Assembly: GCF_000931445.1 (NCBI RefSeq)
Contig: NZ_CP010849.1
Coordinates: 1,302,001 to 1,366,000, forward strand
Source: Streptomyces cyaneogriseus subsp. noncyanogenus
GTDB lineage: Bacteria; Actinomycetota; Actinomycetes; Streptomycetales; Streptomycetaceae
DNA: 64,000 nt
Direction of reading: 5' to 3'
The stretch's first letter is position 1. Each line of letters starts with the position of its first letter. Position numbers and translations under genes: made by a program. The notes beneath the pieces were generated by a model. The model worked only from the letters and a program-made list of their open reading frames with translations, did no database searches and had not been told where the DNA came from. This document shows positions 1-8,437 of this stretch, one piece after another.

Positions 1-145
1 TCAATCGTAGGTCGGCCGGTGTTCCGCACCCCTGTGCCGCACGCCCTTTCTGCACGCCCGCTCGACACGGCGCGGCGGCGCGCGCCCGTACTCCCCGGCA
101 GGCCGGAAGCCGCCTGCCGCCACCCCCCGTCCCAGGGAGACACCT

Positions 146-3001
146 GTGCGCACAAGAGAGTCAGGACCACCCCGCAGCCGTGGCCTTCGCTCGCTCGCCC
201 TCGCGGCCGTGTGCGCCGCGGGCTGCCTCCTCCCTCCGGCCACGGCGGTGGCAGCGGACCGGGACGAGGGCCCGGCCGCGCCGGCCGCCGCGGAGTTCCA
301 GCAGGTCACGCTCGCCAAGGGTGTCGCCGAGACCGGTGAGCCGATGACGCTCGCGGTGCTCCCCGACCGTTCGGTGCTGCACACCTCGCGCGACGGGACG
401 CTGCGGCTGACCGACGCCGCCGGCACCACCAAGGTGGCGGGGAAGCTCGACGTCTACAGCCACGACGAGGAAGGGCTCCAGGGCGTCGCCGTCGATCCCG
501 GCTTCGCCTCCAACCGCTTCGTCTACCTCTACTACGCGCCCAGGCTCAGCACCCCGGCCGGCGACGCCCCGGCGGACGGCACGGCCGCCGACTTCGCACC
601 GTACGACGGGGTCAACCGGCTGTCCCGGTTCGTGCTGAGGGCCGACGGCACCCTGGACACCGCCGGCGAGAAGAAGATCCTCGACGTGCCGGCCTCCCGC
701 GGCATCTGCTGCCACGTCGGCGGCGACATCGACTTCGACGCGCAGGGCAACCTCTATCTGTCGACGGGCGACGACACCAACCCGTTCGCCTCCGACGGCT
801 ACACCCCCATCGACGAGCGCGCCTCCCGCAACCCCGCCTACGACGCCCAGCGTTCGTCGGGCAACACCAACGACCTGCGCGGCAAGGTGCTGCGCATCAA
901 GGTCCAGGCGGACGGCTCGTACACGATCCCGAGCGGCAACCTCTTCCCGCCGGGCACCGCCAGGACCCGCCCGGAGATCTACGCGATGGGCTTCCGCAAC
1001 CCCTTCCGGATGAGTGTCGACAAGGCGACCGGCATCGTCCACCTCGGCGACTACGGCCCCGACGCCGGTACGGCCAGCCCCACCCGGGGACCCGCCGGAC
1101 AGGTCGAGTTCAACCGGATCACCAAGGCGGGCAACTACGGCTGGCCGTACTGCACCGGCCGGAACGACGCCTACACGGACCACGACTTCGCCTCCTCCGC
1201 CCCGGGCGCGAAGTTCGACTGCGCGGCGCCGCGGAACACCTCCCCCCGCAACACCGGACTGACCGACCTGCCGCCCGCCCAGCCCGCCTGGATCCCGTAC
1301 GACGGCGGCTCGGTACCGGAGTTCGGCAGCGGCTCGGAGTCGCCGATGGGCGGCCCCGTCTACCGCTACGACGCCGCCTCGGCGTCCGAGGTGAAGTTCC
1401 CGCAGGAGTACGACGGGGACTTCTTCGCCGGGGAGTTCGGCCGCCGCTGGATCAAGCGGATCGCCACCGCGGGCGACGGCACCGTGCAGTCGATCGATCC
1501 CTTCCCCTGGAGCGGCACCCAGGTGATGGACATGGCCTTCGGCCCGGACGGGGCGCTGTACGTCCTGGACTACGGCACCGGCTACTTCAACGGTGACGCC
1601 AACTCCGCGCTGTACCGCATCGAGCACGTCACCGGCGGACACGCCCCCGTGGCCCGGGCCGAGGCCGACAGGACCTCCGGCACGGCCCCGCTCACCGTCG
1701 CCTTCTCCTCCGCGGGCACCTCCGACGCGGACGGCGACGCGCTCTCCTACGCCTGGGCCTTCGGCGACGGCGCCACCTCCACCGCCGCCCACCCCTCGCA
1801 CACGTACACCGCCAACGGCCGGTACACCGCCACCCTCACGGTCACCGACGCCACCGGGAAGCGGGCGACGGCCTCGGTGCTCGTCACCGTCGGCAACACC
1901 GCGCCCTCGGTCCGGCTGGACCTGCCCGTCGACGGCCGCATCCACGACTTCGGTGACGCCATCCCGTTCAAGGTGACGGTGACCGACCCGGAGGACGGCA
2001 CGATCGACTGCTCCAGGGTCAAGGTGACCTTCATCGTCGGGCACGACAGCCACGGCCACCCGCAGACCTCCGCCACCGGCTGCTCCGGCACCCTCCAGAC
2101 CCTGGCGGACGGCGAACACGACCCCAACGCCAACATCTTCGGCGTCATCGACGCCGAGTACACCGACCGCGGCGCCGGCGGCCAGCCCGCGCTGACCACG
2201 CACGACCAGCACATCACCCAGCCCAGCCACCGGCAGGCCGAGCACCACGGCGGCTCCTCGGGCGTTCAGGTCGTCGCCCACGCCCCGGCGCACGGCGGCC
2301 GGACGGTCGGCCACATCGACAACGGCGACTGGATCTCCTTCACGCCGTACGCGCTGGACGACGCCCGGACGTTCACCGCCCGGGTCTCCTCCGCCGGCAC
2401 CGGCGGCACCATCGAGGTACGGGCCGGGTCGCCCACCGGCACCCTGCTGGGCACGGTGGCCGCACCCGTCACCGGCGGCTGGGAGACCTTCCAGGACGTG
2501 AGCACCGCGCTCGGCAGCCGGCCGGCCGGCACCACCACCCTGTACCTCGTCTTCAAGGGCGGCATCGGCTCGCTCTTCGACGTGGACGAGTTCTCCTTCA
2601 CCACCGGCGACGACGGCACCCGCGCCGGTGCGGTGCGGGGCGTGGGCGGCAAGTGCCTCGACGTCGACGGCGCACACACCGCCGACGGCACCAAGGTCCA
2701 GATCTGGACCTGCAACGACACCCCCGCCCAGCAATGGACCGTCACCCCCGACGGCACCCTCACGGCACTCGGCAAATGCCTGGACGTCTCCGCCGCCGGC
2801 ACCGCCGACGGCACCCGCGTCCAGCTGTGGACCTGCAACGGCACCGGCGCACAGCAATGGACCCCCCACCCCGACGGCACCCTCCGCAACCCCCGCTCCG
2901 GCAAATGCCTCGACGCCTCCGGCTCCACCTGGAACGACGGCACCCCCGTCCACCTGTGGACCTGCCACACCGGCCCCAACCAGAGATGGATCCTGCCCTA
3001 G
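146..3001 (+). CDS. Secreted PQQ-type glucose/sorbosone dehydrogenase with PKD, CBM-like and ricin-lectin domains
   Basis: 951 aa, GTG start at 146 behind the ribosome site AGGGAGA (134-140). An N-terminal signal peptide (about residues 1-37, ending near ATAVAA) indicates export. Residues about 45-495 form a glucose/sorbosone-dehydrogenase beta-propeller (motifs GLQGVAVDPGF, GFRNPFRM, NYGWPYC), the fold of PQQ-dependent soluble sugar dehydrogenases. A PKD domain (about 500-590, with YAWAFGDG) follows, then a CBM6-like beta-sandwich (about 690-820) and a C-terminal ricin-type beta-trefoil (about 830-951) with QxW repeats. Expected to oxidise sugars outside the cell while bound to polysaccharide; the substrate is unknown. 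The next gene, 40 bp downstream, shares its last domain, so the two probably act together. Family call firm; cofactor inferred from the family. Confidence 0.9.
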   Translation: MRTRESGPPRSRGLRSLALAAVCAAGCLLPPATAVAADRDEGPAAPAAAEFQQVTLAKGVAETGEPMTLAVLPDRSVLHTSRDGTLRLTDAAGTTKVAGKLDVYSHDEEGLQGVAVDPGFASNRFVYLYYAPRLSTPAGDAPADGTAADFAPYDGVNRLSRFVLRADGTLDTAGEKKILDVPASRGICCHVGGDIDFDAQGNLYLSTGDDTNPFASDGYTPIDERASRNPAYDAQRSSGNTNDLRGKVLRIKVQADGSYTIPSGNLFPPGTARTRPEIYAMGFRNPFRMSVDKATGIVHLGDYGPDAGTASPTRGPAGQVEFNRITKAGNYGWPYCTGRNDAYTDHDFASSAPGAKFDCAAPRNTSPRNTGLTDLPPAQPAWIPYDGGSVPEFGSGSESPMGGPVYRYDAASASEVKFPQEYDGDFFAGEFGRRWIKRIATAGDGTVQSIDPFPWSGTQVMDMAFGPDGALYVLDYGTGYFNGDANSALYRIEHVTGGHAPVARAEADRTSGTAPLTVAFSSAGTSDADGDALSYAWAFGDGATSTAAHPSHTYTANGRYTATLTVTDATGKRATASVLVTVGNTAPSVRLDLPVDGRIHDFGDAIPFKVTVTDPEDGTIDCSRVKVTFIVGHDSHGHPQTSATGCSGTLQTLADGEHDPNANIFGVIDAEYTDRGAGGQPALTTHDQHITQPSHRQAEHHGGSSGVQVVAHAPAHGGRTVGHIDNGDWISFTPYALDDARTFTARVSSAGTGGTIEVRAGSPTGTLLGTVAAPVTGGWETFQDVSTALGSRPAGTTTLYLVFKGGIGSLFDVDEFSFTTGDDGTRAGAVRGVGGKCLDVDGAHTADGTKVQIWTCNDTPAQQWTVTPDGTLTALGKCLDVSAAGTADGTRVQLWTCNGTGAQQWTPHPDGTLRNPRSGKCLDASGSTWNDGTPVHLWTCHTGPNQRWILP
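2625..2984 (+). repeat. Direct repeat copy A (ricin-lectin module)
   Basis: 360 bp that I read as identical, base for base, to 4420-4779. It encodes the beta-trefoil lectin domain at the C-terminus of the sugar dehydrogenase. The match breaks just before both stop codons (CAGAGATGG here, CAGAAATGG in copy B) and at the linker upstream. Confidence 0.95.
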
Positions 3002-3041
3002 ACCCGCCCCCGCCCTGCCCGATCGAACGGAGGCGCCACCC

Positions 3042-4796
3042 ATGCGCAAGCAACTCCTCGCGGCCATCGGCCTGTTCGCCGGTGCCGTGCTGTGCGCCGC
3101 ACCGCAGGCGTGGGCCCGGCCCGCACCCGCGGACACCGCGGCACCCGTGCCCCGTGCCGCGTCCGCCGCGGCCGACCCGGCGTACGAGGTCCTGGTCTTC
3201 TCCAAGACGGCCGGCTTCCGCCACTCCTCCATCGACGACGGGATCGCCGCCCTGCGCGACCTGGGCGCCGCGCACGGCTTCGGTGTCGACGCCACCGAGG
3301 ACGCGGCGGCGTTCACCACCGGGAACCTCGCCCGGTACGAGGCGGTGGTCTTCCTCTCCACGACGGGTGACGTGCTGAACGGCACCCAGCAGACCGCGTT
3401 CGAGCAGTACATCCAGGGCGGCGGAGGCTACGTGGGCGTCCACGCCGCCGCCGACACCGAGTACGACTGGCCGTTCTACGGCGGGCTGGCCGGGGCCTGG
3501 TTCCGCTCCCACCCCGCCGTCCAGTCCGCCACCGTCGAGGTCGAGGACCGGGCGCACGACGCCACCGCCCACCTGGGTGCCGCCTGGCAGCGGACCGACG
3601 AGTGGTACGACTACCGCACCAATCCGCGCACGACCGCGCACGTCCTGGCCTCCCTGGACGAGTCGAGCTACTCGGGCGGCACGATGTCCGGCGACCACCC
3701 GATCGCCTGGTGCAAGGACTACCAGGGCGGCCGTGCCTTCTACACGGGGGGCGGCCACACCGACGAGTCCTTCACCGAGCCCGCCTTCCGCCGGCACCTG
3801 CTGGGCGGCATCCGCTGGGCCGCCGGCATGACCGAGGCCGACTGCCGCCCCGAGACGGGCTACACGGCCCTGTTCGACGGCACCGGCACCACCGGCTGGA
3901 GGCAGGCCGGCCCGGGCGGGTTCACCCTCGCCGACGGCACGCTCACCTCCACCGGGGGCCTGGGCATGCTGTGGTACGCCGCGCGGGAGTTCACCGGCGA
4001 CTACTCCCTCAAGCTGGACTGGAAGGCGCAGGGCGACGACAACTCGGGCGTGTTCGTGGGCTTCCCGGCCTCCGACGACCCGTGGTCGGCCGTGAACAAC
4101 GGGTACGAGATCCAGATCGACGCGACGGACGCCCCCGACCGCACCACCGGCTCCGTCTACGGCTTCCGGTCCGCGGACGTCGCCGCGCGCGACGCGGCCC
4201 TCAATCCGCCGGGCGAGTGGAACACGTACGAGATCAGGGTCACCGGCGAACGGCTGGAGGTCTTCCTCAACGGGCGGAAGATCAACGACTTCACCAACAC
4301 CGACCCGGCGCGCAGCCTGCGCCAGGGCCACATCGGGATCCAGAACCACGGCGACGGCGACGAGGTGGCGTTCCGCGACATCCGCGTCAAGCTGCCGGGC
4401 GGCACACCCGGTCCGCGTACCGGTGCGGTGCGGGGCGTGGGCGGCAAGTGCCTCGACGTCGACGGCGCACACACCGCCGACGGCACCAAGGTCCAGATCT
4501 GGACCTGCAACGACACCCCCGCCCAGCAATGGACCGTCACCCCCGACGGCACCCTCACGGCACTCGGCAAATGCCTGGACGTCTCCGCCGCCGGCACCGC
4601 CGACGGCACCCGCGTCCAGCTGTGGACCTGCAACGGCACCGGCGCACAGCAATGGACCCCCCACCCCGACGGCACCCTCCGCAACCCCCGCTCCGGCAAA
4701 TGCCTCGACGCCTCCGGCTCCACCTGGAACGACGGCACCCCCGTCCACCTGTGGACCTGCCACACCGGCCCCAACCAGAAATGGACCCTTCCCTAG
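3042..4796 (+). CDS. Secreted ThuA-like protein with DUF1080 and ricin-lectin domains
   Basis: 584 aa, ATG at 3042 after CGGAGG; 40 bp behind the sugar dehydrogenase and likely co-transcribed. The signal peptide covers about residues 1-35. Residues about 47-270 are a ThuA/trehalose-utilisation-like, class-I-amidotransferase-fold domain (starts YEVLVFSKTAGFRHSSI; GGGYVGVHAAADTEYDW). Residues about 275-455 are a DUF1080 (3-keto-disaccharide hydrolase-like, concanavalin-fold) domain (DNSGVFVGFP, GHIGIQNHG). The C-terminus is the ricin trefoil shared with the upstream gene. ThuA and DUF1080 proteins are linked to 3-keto-sugar metabolism, which fits pairing with a sugar oxidase; this functional link is inference. 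Confidence 0.88.
   Translation: MRKQLLAAIGLFAGAVLCAAPQAWARPAPADTAAPVPRAASAAADPAYEVLVFSKTAGFRHSSIDDGIAALRDLGAAHGFGVDATEDAAAFTTGNLARYEAVVFLSTTGDVLNGTQQTAFEQYIQGGGGYVGVHAAADTEYDWPFYGGLAGAWFRSHPAVQSATVEVEDRAHDATAHLGAAWQRTDEWYDYRTNPRTTAHVLASLDESSYSGGTMSGDHPIAWCKDYQGGRAFYTGGGHTDESFTEPAFRRHLLGGIRWAAGMTEADCRPETGYTALFDGTGTTGWRQAGPGGFTLADGTLTSTGGLGMLWYAAREFTGDYSLKLDWKAQGDDNSGVFVGFPASDDPWSAVNNGYEIQIDATDAPDRTTGSVYGFRSADVAARDAALNPPGEWNTYEIRVTGERLEVFLNGRKINDFTNTDPARSLRQGHIGIQNHGDGDEVAFRDIRVKLPGGTPGPRTGAVRGVGGKCLDVDGAHTADGTKVQIWTCNDTPAQQWTVTPDGTLTALGKCLDVSAAGTADGTRVQLWTCNGTGAQQWTPHPDGTLRNPRSGKCLDASGSTWNDGTPVHLWTCHTGPNQKWTLP
4420..4779 (+). repeat. Direct repeat copy B (ricin-lectin module)
   Basis: Second copy of the 360-bp segment at 2625-2984, in the same orientation and codon phase, 1795 bp downstream. 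It encodes the C-terminal lectin domain of the ThuA-like protein. Confidence 0.95.
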
Positions 4797-4803
4797 ACGT
4801 GCT

Positions 4804-4829
4804 GGGCGGACAGGCCGGGCTGTCCGCCC
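4804..4829. terminator. Bidirectional terminator hairpin
   Basis: Perfect 10-bp inverted repeat GGGCGGACAG / CTGTCCGCCC with a 6-nt loop. It lies 7 bp after the ThuA-like stop and 16 bp from the stop of the convergent peroxidase gene, so it can end both transcripts. There is no U-tract, as is usual in streptomycetes. Confidence 0.8.
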
Positions 4830-4845
4830 GAAAGGCCGGTCGTGG

Positions 4846-6003
4846 TCAGCCGAACAGCCCGGAACCGAGCGGGTGCCGGCGGTCGAAGCCGGGGAGGATC
4901 AGGAAGGTCGCGCCGGCGGTCGTGGTGGTGAAGGGCAGCAGCGCGTCGGAGGTCTCCATGTGGGTGAGGGTGGCGGTGAAGGTCCGCAGCTCGTTCTGGA
5001 AGCTGATGAAGAACAGGCCGGGGGCGGGCTCGTCGGTGCTGTAGGAGCGGCGGAGCATGAGCCCCACCCCGACCACGGAGGAGTGCGCTCTGCGCGCATG
5101 GGCGTCGGCGGGGACGAGATAGCGCCCGTCCGGTGTCTTGGCTCCGAGTTCCGGGCCCGAGGCGGCCCTGCCGCCGGAGAGGGGGACGCCGTCGGCCCGG
5201 CGCCGCCCGATGACGGCTTCCTGTTCGGCGAGGGACAGTGCGGCGAACCGCGGCAGGTCGAGTTCCATCCGCCGCAGTACGGCAAGGGTGCCGCCGGCGA
5301 CCGCGGGCGGCCCCGCCAGCCACAGGTCGCGCCGTTGTTCGGCGGCCGTGTGCGGGCCCACGATGCCGTCGATGAAGCCGAGCGGGTTGCGCGGCGCGGT
5401 GAGGCCGTCGCCGACGGACACGTCCGTACCGCGGTGTGCGGACTGGCGCCAGCGTTCGCGGATCCGGTCACCGGCCTGGTCCGCGAGCGCGGCGGCGACG
5501 ACCGGCAGGAGCAGCGCGTCGCTGGCGCAGATCTGGAACAGCAGGTCACCGCCGCGTGCTCGCGGGGCGATCCGCTCGCGGGAGAATCGCGGGAGGTCGG
5601 CCGCACCGGGCAGCGAGGCACCGGCCATGCGCACCAGCCGGGGGCCGACGCCGACGGTCACGGTGAGGTCGCCCGGCGGCAGGCCCAGCAACCGCCTGTC
5701 GGTCCCCGCCGTGAGGGTGCGGACGGCCTGGCCGAGTTCGGCCAGCAGCGGGCCGGGGGCCACGGTGGCACCGAGGTCGGCCACCACGGCGAGCAGGTGG
5801 GGCTGGGCCGGCTGCGGGAGCGTGATGCCCGCCTGATGGCGGCCCGTCGCCGGAACCGGCAGGGGCGTGGTCCCCGGGGCAGGGGCGTGCCGGCCCGGCC
5901 GGGCGGAGTCCGCTGTGCACCCGGCCGTCAGACCGGCGGCCGTCATGGCGCCGGCCACCTCCAGGAACCTGCGGCGTGTCGGATGACGATCGGCTCGGCG
6001 CAT
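4846..6003 (-). CDS. Dyp-type peroxidase (Tat-exported, lipoprotein-like)
   Basis: 385 aa, ATG at 6003. The N-terminus has a twin-arginine motif (TRRRFLE) followed by a hydrophobic stretch and a lipobox-like LTAGC, so a folded, haem-loaded protein is probably exported by Tat and anchored. The family signatures are GFIDG (GxxDG, with the distal Asp) and AHARRAH (proximal-His region), and the C-terminal part RSYSTDEPAPGLFFISFQ is typical of DyP/EfeB proteins. Likely role: peroxide-dependent oxidation of dyes or phenols, or iron release from haem. No EfeO/EfeU partner is adjacent, so the iron-uptake version is less likely. It diverges from the beta-helix lipoprotein gene. Confidence 0.9.
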   Translation of the reverse strand: MRRADRHPTRRRFLEVAGAMTAAGLTAGCTADSARPGRHAPAPGTTPLPVPATGRHQAGITLPQPAQPHLLAVVADLGATVAPGPLLAELGQAVRTLTAGTDRRLLGLPPGDLTVTVGVGPRLVRMAGASLPGAADLPRFSRERIAPRARGGDLLFQICASDALLLPVVAAALADQAGDRIRERWRQSAHRGTDVSVGDGLTAPRNPLGFIDGIVGPHTAAEQRRDLWLAGPPAVAGGTLAVLRRMELDLPRFAALSLAEQEAVIGRRRADGVPLSGGRAASGPELGAKTPDGRYLVPADAHARRAHSSVVGVGLMLRRSYSTDEPAPGLFFISFQNELRTFTATLTHMETSDALLPFTTTTAGATFLILPGFDRRHPLGSGLFG

Positions 6004-6090
6004 GGGGTGCAGAGTGCCACACCCGCTCGGCGCGCGTTCGTCAACCCCGCTTTTCCGGCGCGGAATTGAGCATCGTGCCAGACTGGGATC

Positions 6091-7428
6091 ATGCCTCGAT
6101 CAGCTCTTCGCGTACTGGCGGCGGTAGTGGGCACGCTGACACTGGTGGCCGGCTGCGGCGGCGACGGCGGATCGGGCGAGGGCCGGCGTCCGGCCGGCGC
6201 CCGGGTGACGATCCGCGTACCCGCCGACGCCCCGACGATCTCGGATGCGGTGTCCCTGGCTCGACCCGGTGACCTGGTACTGGTCGCGCCGGGTGTGTAC
6301 CACGAGTCGGTGAGGATCGACACGGCGCGCATCACTCTTCGCGGTCTGTCCCGGGAGAAGGTCGTCATCGACGGGCGGTTGCGGCAGCCGAACGGCGTCG
6401 TCGTCTCGGCGCCCGGGGTGGCCGTGGAGAACCTGACCGTGAAGAACAACACGCAGAACGGGGTCCTGGTCACCGGTTCGGCGAAGGCGGCCGCCGGCCT
6501 GCCGGGGGGAAGCGGCGGCTACGACACCGGCGACGAGCCCGTCACCTTCCTGAAGTCGTTCCTGGTCTCCCACGTGACCGCCACCCGCAACGGTCTGTAC
6601 GGCATCTACGCGTTCTCCGCCCAGAACGGTGTCATCGCGCACTCGTACGCGTCGGGCGGCGCCGACTCGGGGATCTATGTCGGCCAGTGCAAGCCGTGCA
6701 ACATCGTGGTGCGGGACAACGTCGCCGAACTCAACGCGGTCGGTTACGAGGGCACCAACGCCAGCGAGAACATGTACGTGGTCGGCAACCGCCTGGTCGG
6801 CAACCGGGTCGGGCTCACCACCAACTCCAACCACCAGGAGAAACTGCTCCCGCAGAAGGGCTCCGTCATCGCGGGCAATCTGATCGCCGCCAACCAGCGG
6901 ACGGACACCCCGGAGCAGGCCGACGGCGGGTGGGGCATCGGCGCCGGCGTCGACGGCGGCAGCGACAACCGGTTCCTCCGCAACCGCATCACCGGCCACC
7001 GCAACGCCGGGCTGATGATCACCGCGACCTCCGACATACCTCCGGTGGGCAACCAGATCGTGGACAACACCTTCACCGGCAACGGCGTCGACGTCGGCTG
7101 GACGTTCCCCACCGCCACGCGGGGACGGGGCAACTGCCTGCGGGGCAACGATCTGCGCACCACCGTGCCCGCCCGGCTCGCGACGACCGCGGCCTGCCCG
7201 CTTCCGGCCGGGTCGTCCTCGCCGGCCGGCACCTGGGCGGCGCCGACGGCACCCGGTGGCATCCCGTTCACCGAGGTCGCGGCGCCCGCCCCGCAGCCGC
7301 AGTTCCCCGACGCCGCCACCGCGGGCGCGACCGTCGTCCCGCCCGTCCCGGCCCTGCCGAAGACGGAGGACGTCCGGCTGCCGCCGGCGTCCCTGCTCGC
7401 CGCGTACGCACGGGTGCGGACGTCCTGA
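6091..7428 (+). CDS. Right-handed parallel beta-helix lipoprotein
   Basis: 445 aa, ATG at 6091, 87 bp from the divergent peroxidase. The signal peptide ends in lipobox LVAGC, so it is probably a lipoprotein. Residues about 40-340 contain repeated short beta-strand units with the Asn-rich turns of parallel beta-helices (GLYGIYAFSAQNGVIAHSYA, NGVDVGWTF), as in NosD/CASH and pectate-lyase-like proteins. A proline/alanine-rich tail follows. Such proteins often bind or cleave polysaccharide, but no catalytic motif is clear. The gene ends 7 bp from the convergent next gene. Confidence 0.8.
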   Translation: MPRSALRVLAAVVGTLTLVAGCGGDGGSGEGRRPAGARVTIRVPADAPTISDAVSLARPGDLVLVAPGVYHESVRIDTARITLRGLSREKVVIDGRLRQPNGVVVSAPGVAVENLTVKNNTQNGVLVTGSAKAAAGLPGGSGGYDTGDEPVTFLKSFLVSHVTATRNGLYGIYAFSAQNGVIAHSYASGGADSGIYVGQCKPCNIVVRDNVAELNAVGYEGTNASENMYVVGNRLVGNRVGLTTNSNHQEKLLPQKGSVIAGNLIAANQRTDTPEQADGGWGIGAGVDGGSDNRFLRNRITGHRNAGLMITATSDIPPVGNQIVDNTFTGNGVDVGWTFPTATRGRGNCLRGNDLRTTVPARLATTAACPLPAGSSSPAGTWAAPTAPGGIPFTEVAAPAPQPQFPDAATAGATVVPPVPALPKTEDVRLPPASLLAAYARVRTS

Positions 7429-7434
7429 GCGGGG

Positions 7435-8262
7435 CTACCGGGCCGGGGTGGTTCCGGGGAGCGGCTCGACCGGGACGTATGTGTGGGTGTCGAAATCGAT
7501 GACCACCGGCTCCGGCTGCGAACCCACGCTGACGCGGACCCGGTACATGGTGCCGTCGGAGCCGATCCAGTAGCGGACGTTGCCCGCCGTACCGGAGCGG
7601 TCGGGGGAGGACGGCCCGGCCATGATGTCCACCCAGCGCCCGTCCACCCGCTCCCGCCCCCACCAGGCGGCGCCGTTCTGCGGCAGCAGTTCGGCGTTGT
7701 CCGGCCGGTCGCCGCCGAGACCGAGCACGATGGACAGGGAGGTGTCCAGGGCACTGCCGGACGACAGCAGCGGACGCTCGTACCAGCCCGAGCGGGGCGG
7801 CGACGCGGGCGCGTGCGCCGGGGCGTCCGTCATCGGGCGGAGCTGCACCGAGGTGGGCGTCCACCGGATCAGTCCGTCGCTGGACGTGCCGCGCCCGGTG
7901 CCGTGCACCACGCCGTAACCGACGTTGCGCCGGTAGTCGACGGACCCGGTGACGGTGAGCCCGCCGGCAGTGCCCGGCACGGTGATCGTCACCGCGCGGC
8001 CCTGCGCCTGGTAGTTGCGGAACCGCGTGATCGCCAGCCGGTTCGCCTCATCCGTCGTCAGCGGGCGCGGACCACCGCCACCGGAGTCGCCGTCGGCGAC
8101 CAGGAACGCGGCCACCGCGGCCACCGCGACGGCCGCGATGCCGACGACGACCGCGGCCCGGCGCGACCGCGGCCATCGGCGCCGGTCGGCCGGACGACCC
8201 GGCGGCGGTTGCCGGATTCCCGCGTTCCGTACGCGATTCGACGCTGACACTCTGCGATTCAT
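7435..8262 (-). CDS. Membrane-anchored hypothetical protein
   Basis: About 275 aa if started at the ATG at 8262. An upstream ATG at 8346 and a GTG at 8277 are also open, and the AAAGG next to 8262 is too close to be a normal ribosome site, so the start is uncertain. There is an Arg/Pro-rich cytoplasmic N-terminus, one transmembrane segment (AAVVVGIAAVAVAAVAAFLV), then an extracytoplasmic domain of about 210 aa rich in beta-strand-like stretches. No family recognised. The run LTTDEANRLAITRFRNYQ opens the outer domain and resembles the start of actinobacterial LppX/LprG-like domains, but I would not name it. Confidence 0.65.
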   Translation of the reverse strand: MNRRVSASNRVRNAGIRQPPPGRPADRRRWPRSRRAAVVVGIAAVAVAAVAAFLVADGDSGGGGPRPLTTDEANRLAITRFRNYQAQGRAVTITVPGTAGGLTVTGSVDYRRNVGYGVVHGTGRGTSSDGLIRWTPTSVQLRPMTDAPAHAPASPPRSGWYERPLLSSGSALDTSLSIVLGLGGDRPDNAELLPQNGAAWWGRERVDGRWVDIMAGPSSPDRSGTAGNVRYWIGSDGTMYRVRVSVGSQPEPVVIDFDTHTYVPVEPLPGTTPAR

Positions 8263-8383
8263 CCTTTCGATCACCACGCCGTCCGGCCGCCGCGGGCTCG
8301 CGGCAGCCGGACGGCGGCCGGGAGGCGGCCGGGTGGCGGACGGCACCAGGGCCCGCCCTCGTGGACCGGCCGAGACGTGTTCC

Positions 8384-8415
8384 GCCCGTCCGCGCCCTCC
8401 GGGCCGCGGACGGGC
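8384..8415 (-). terminator. Terminator hairpin of the surface-protein gene
   Basis: Perfect 11-bp inverted repeat GCCCGTCCGCG / CGCGGACGGGC with a 10-nt loop, starting 22 bp after the stop of the surface-protein gene. Confidence 0.7.
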
Positions 8416-8437
8416 GGATCACCGTCATGCGGTGCGT

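Noticed and set aside
161..3412. Minus-strand open frame of more than 1000 codons opposite the first two genes
   Set aside because: It is antisense to clear domain-bearing genes, is Gly/Ala/Arg/Val-rich with no recognisable domain, and follows from the high third-position GC of the plus-strand gene.
7435..8346. Naming the membrane-anchored hypothetical protein as LppX/LprG-like
   Set aside because: Only a short stretch looks similar and there is no lipobox; not enough to name it.
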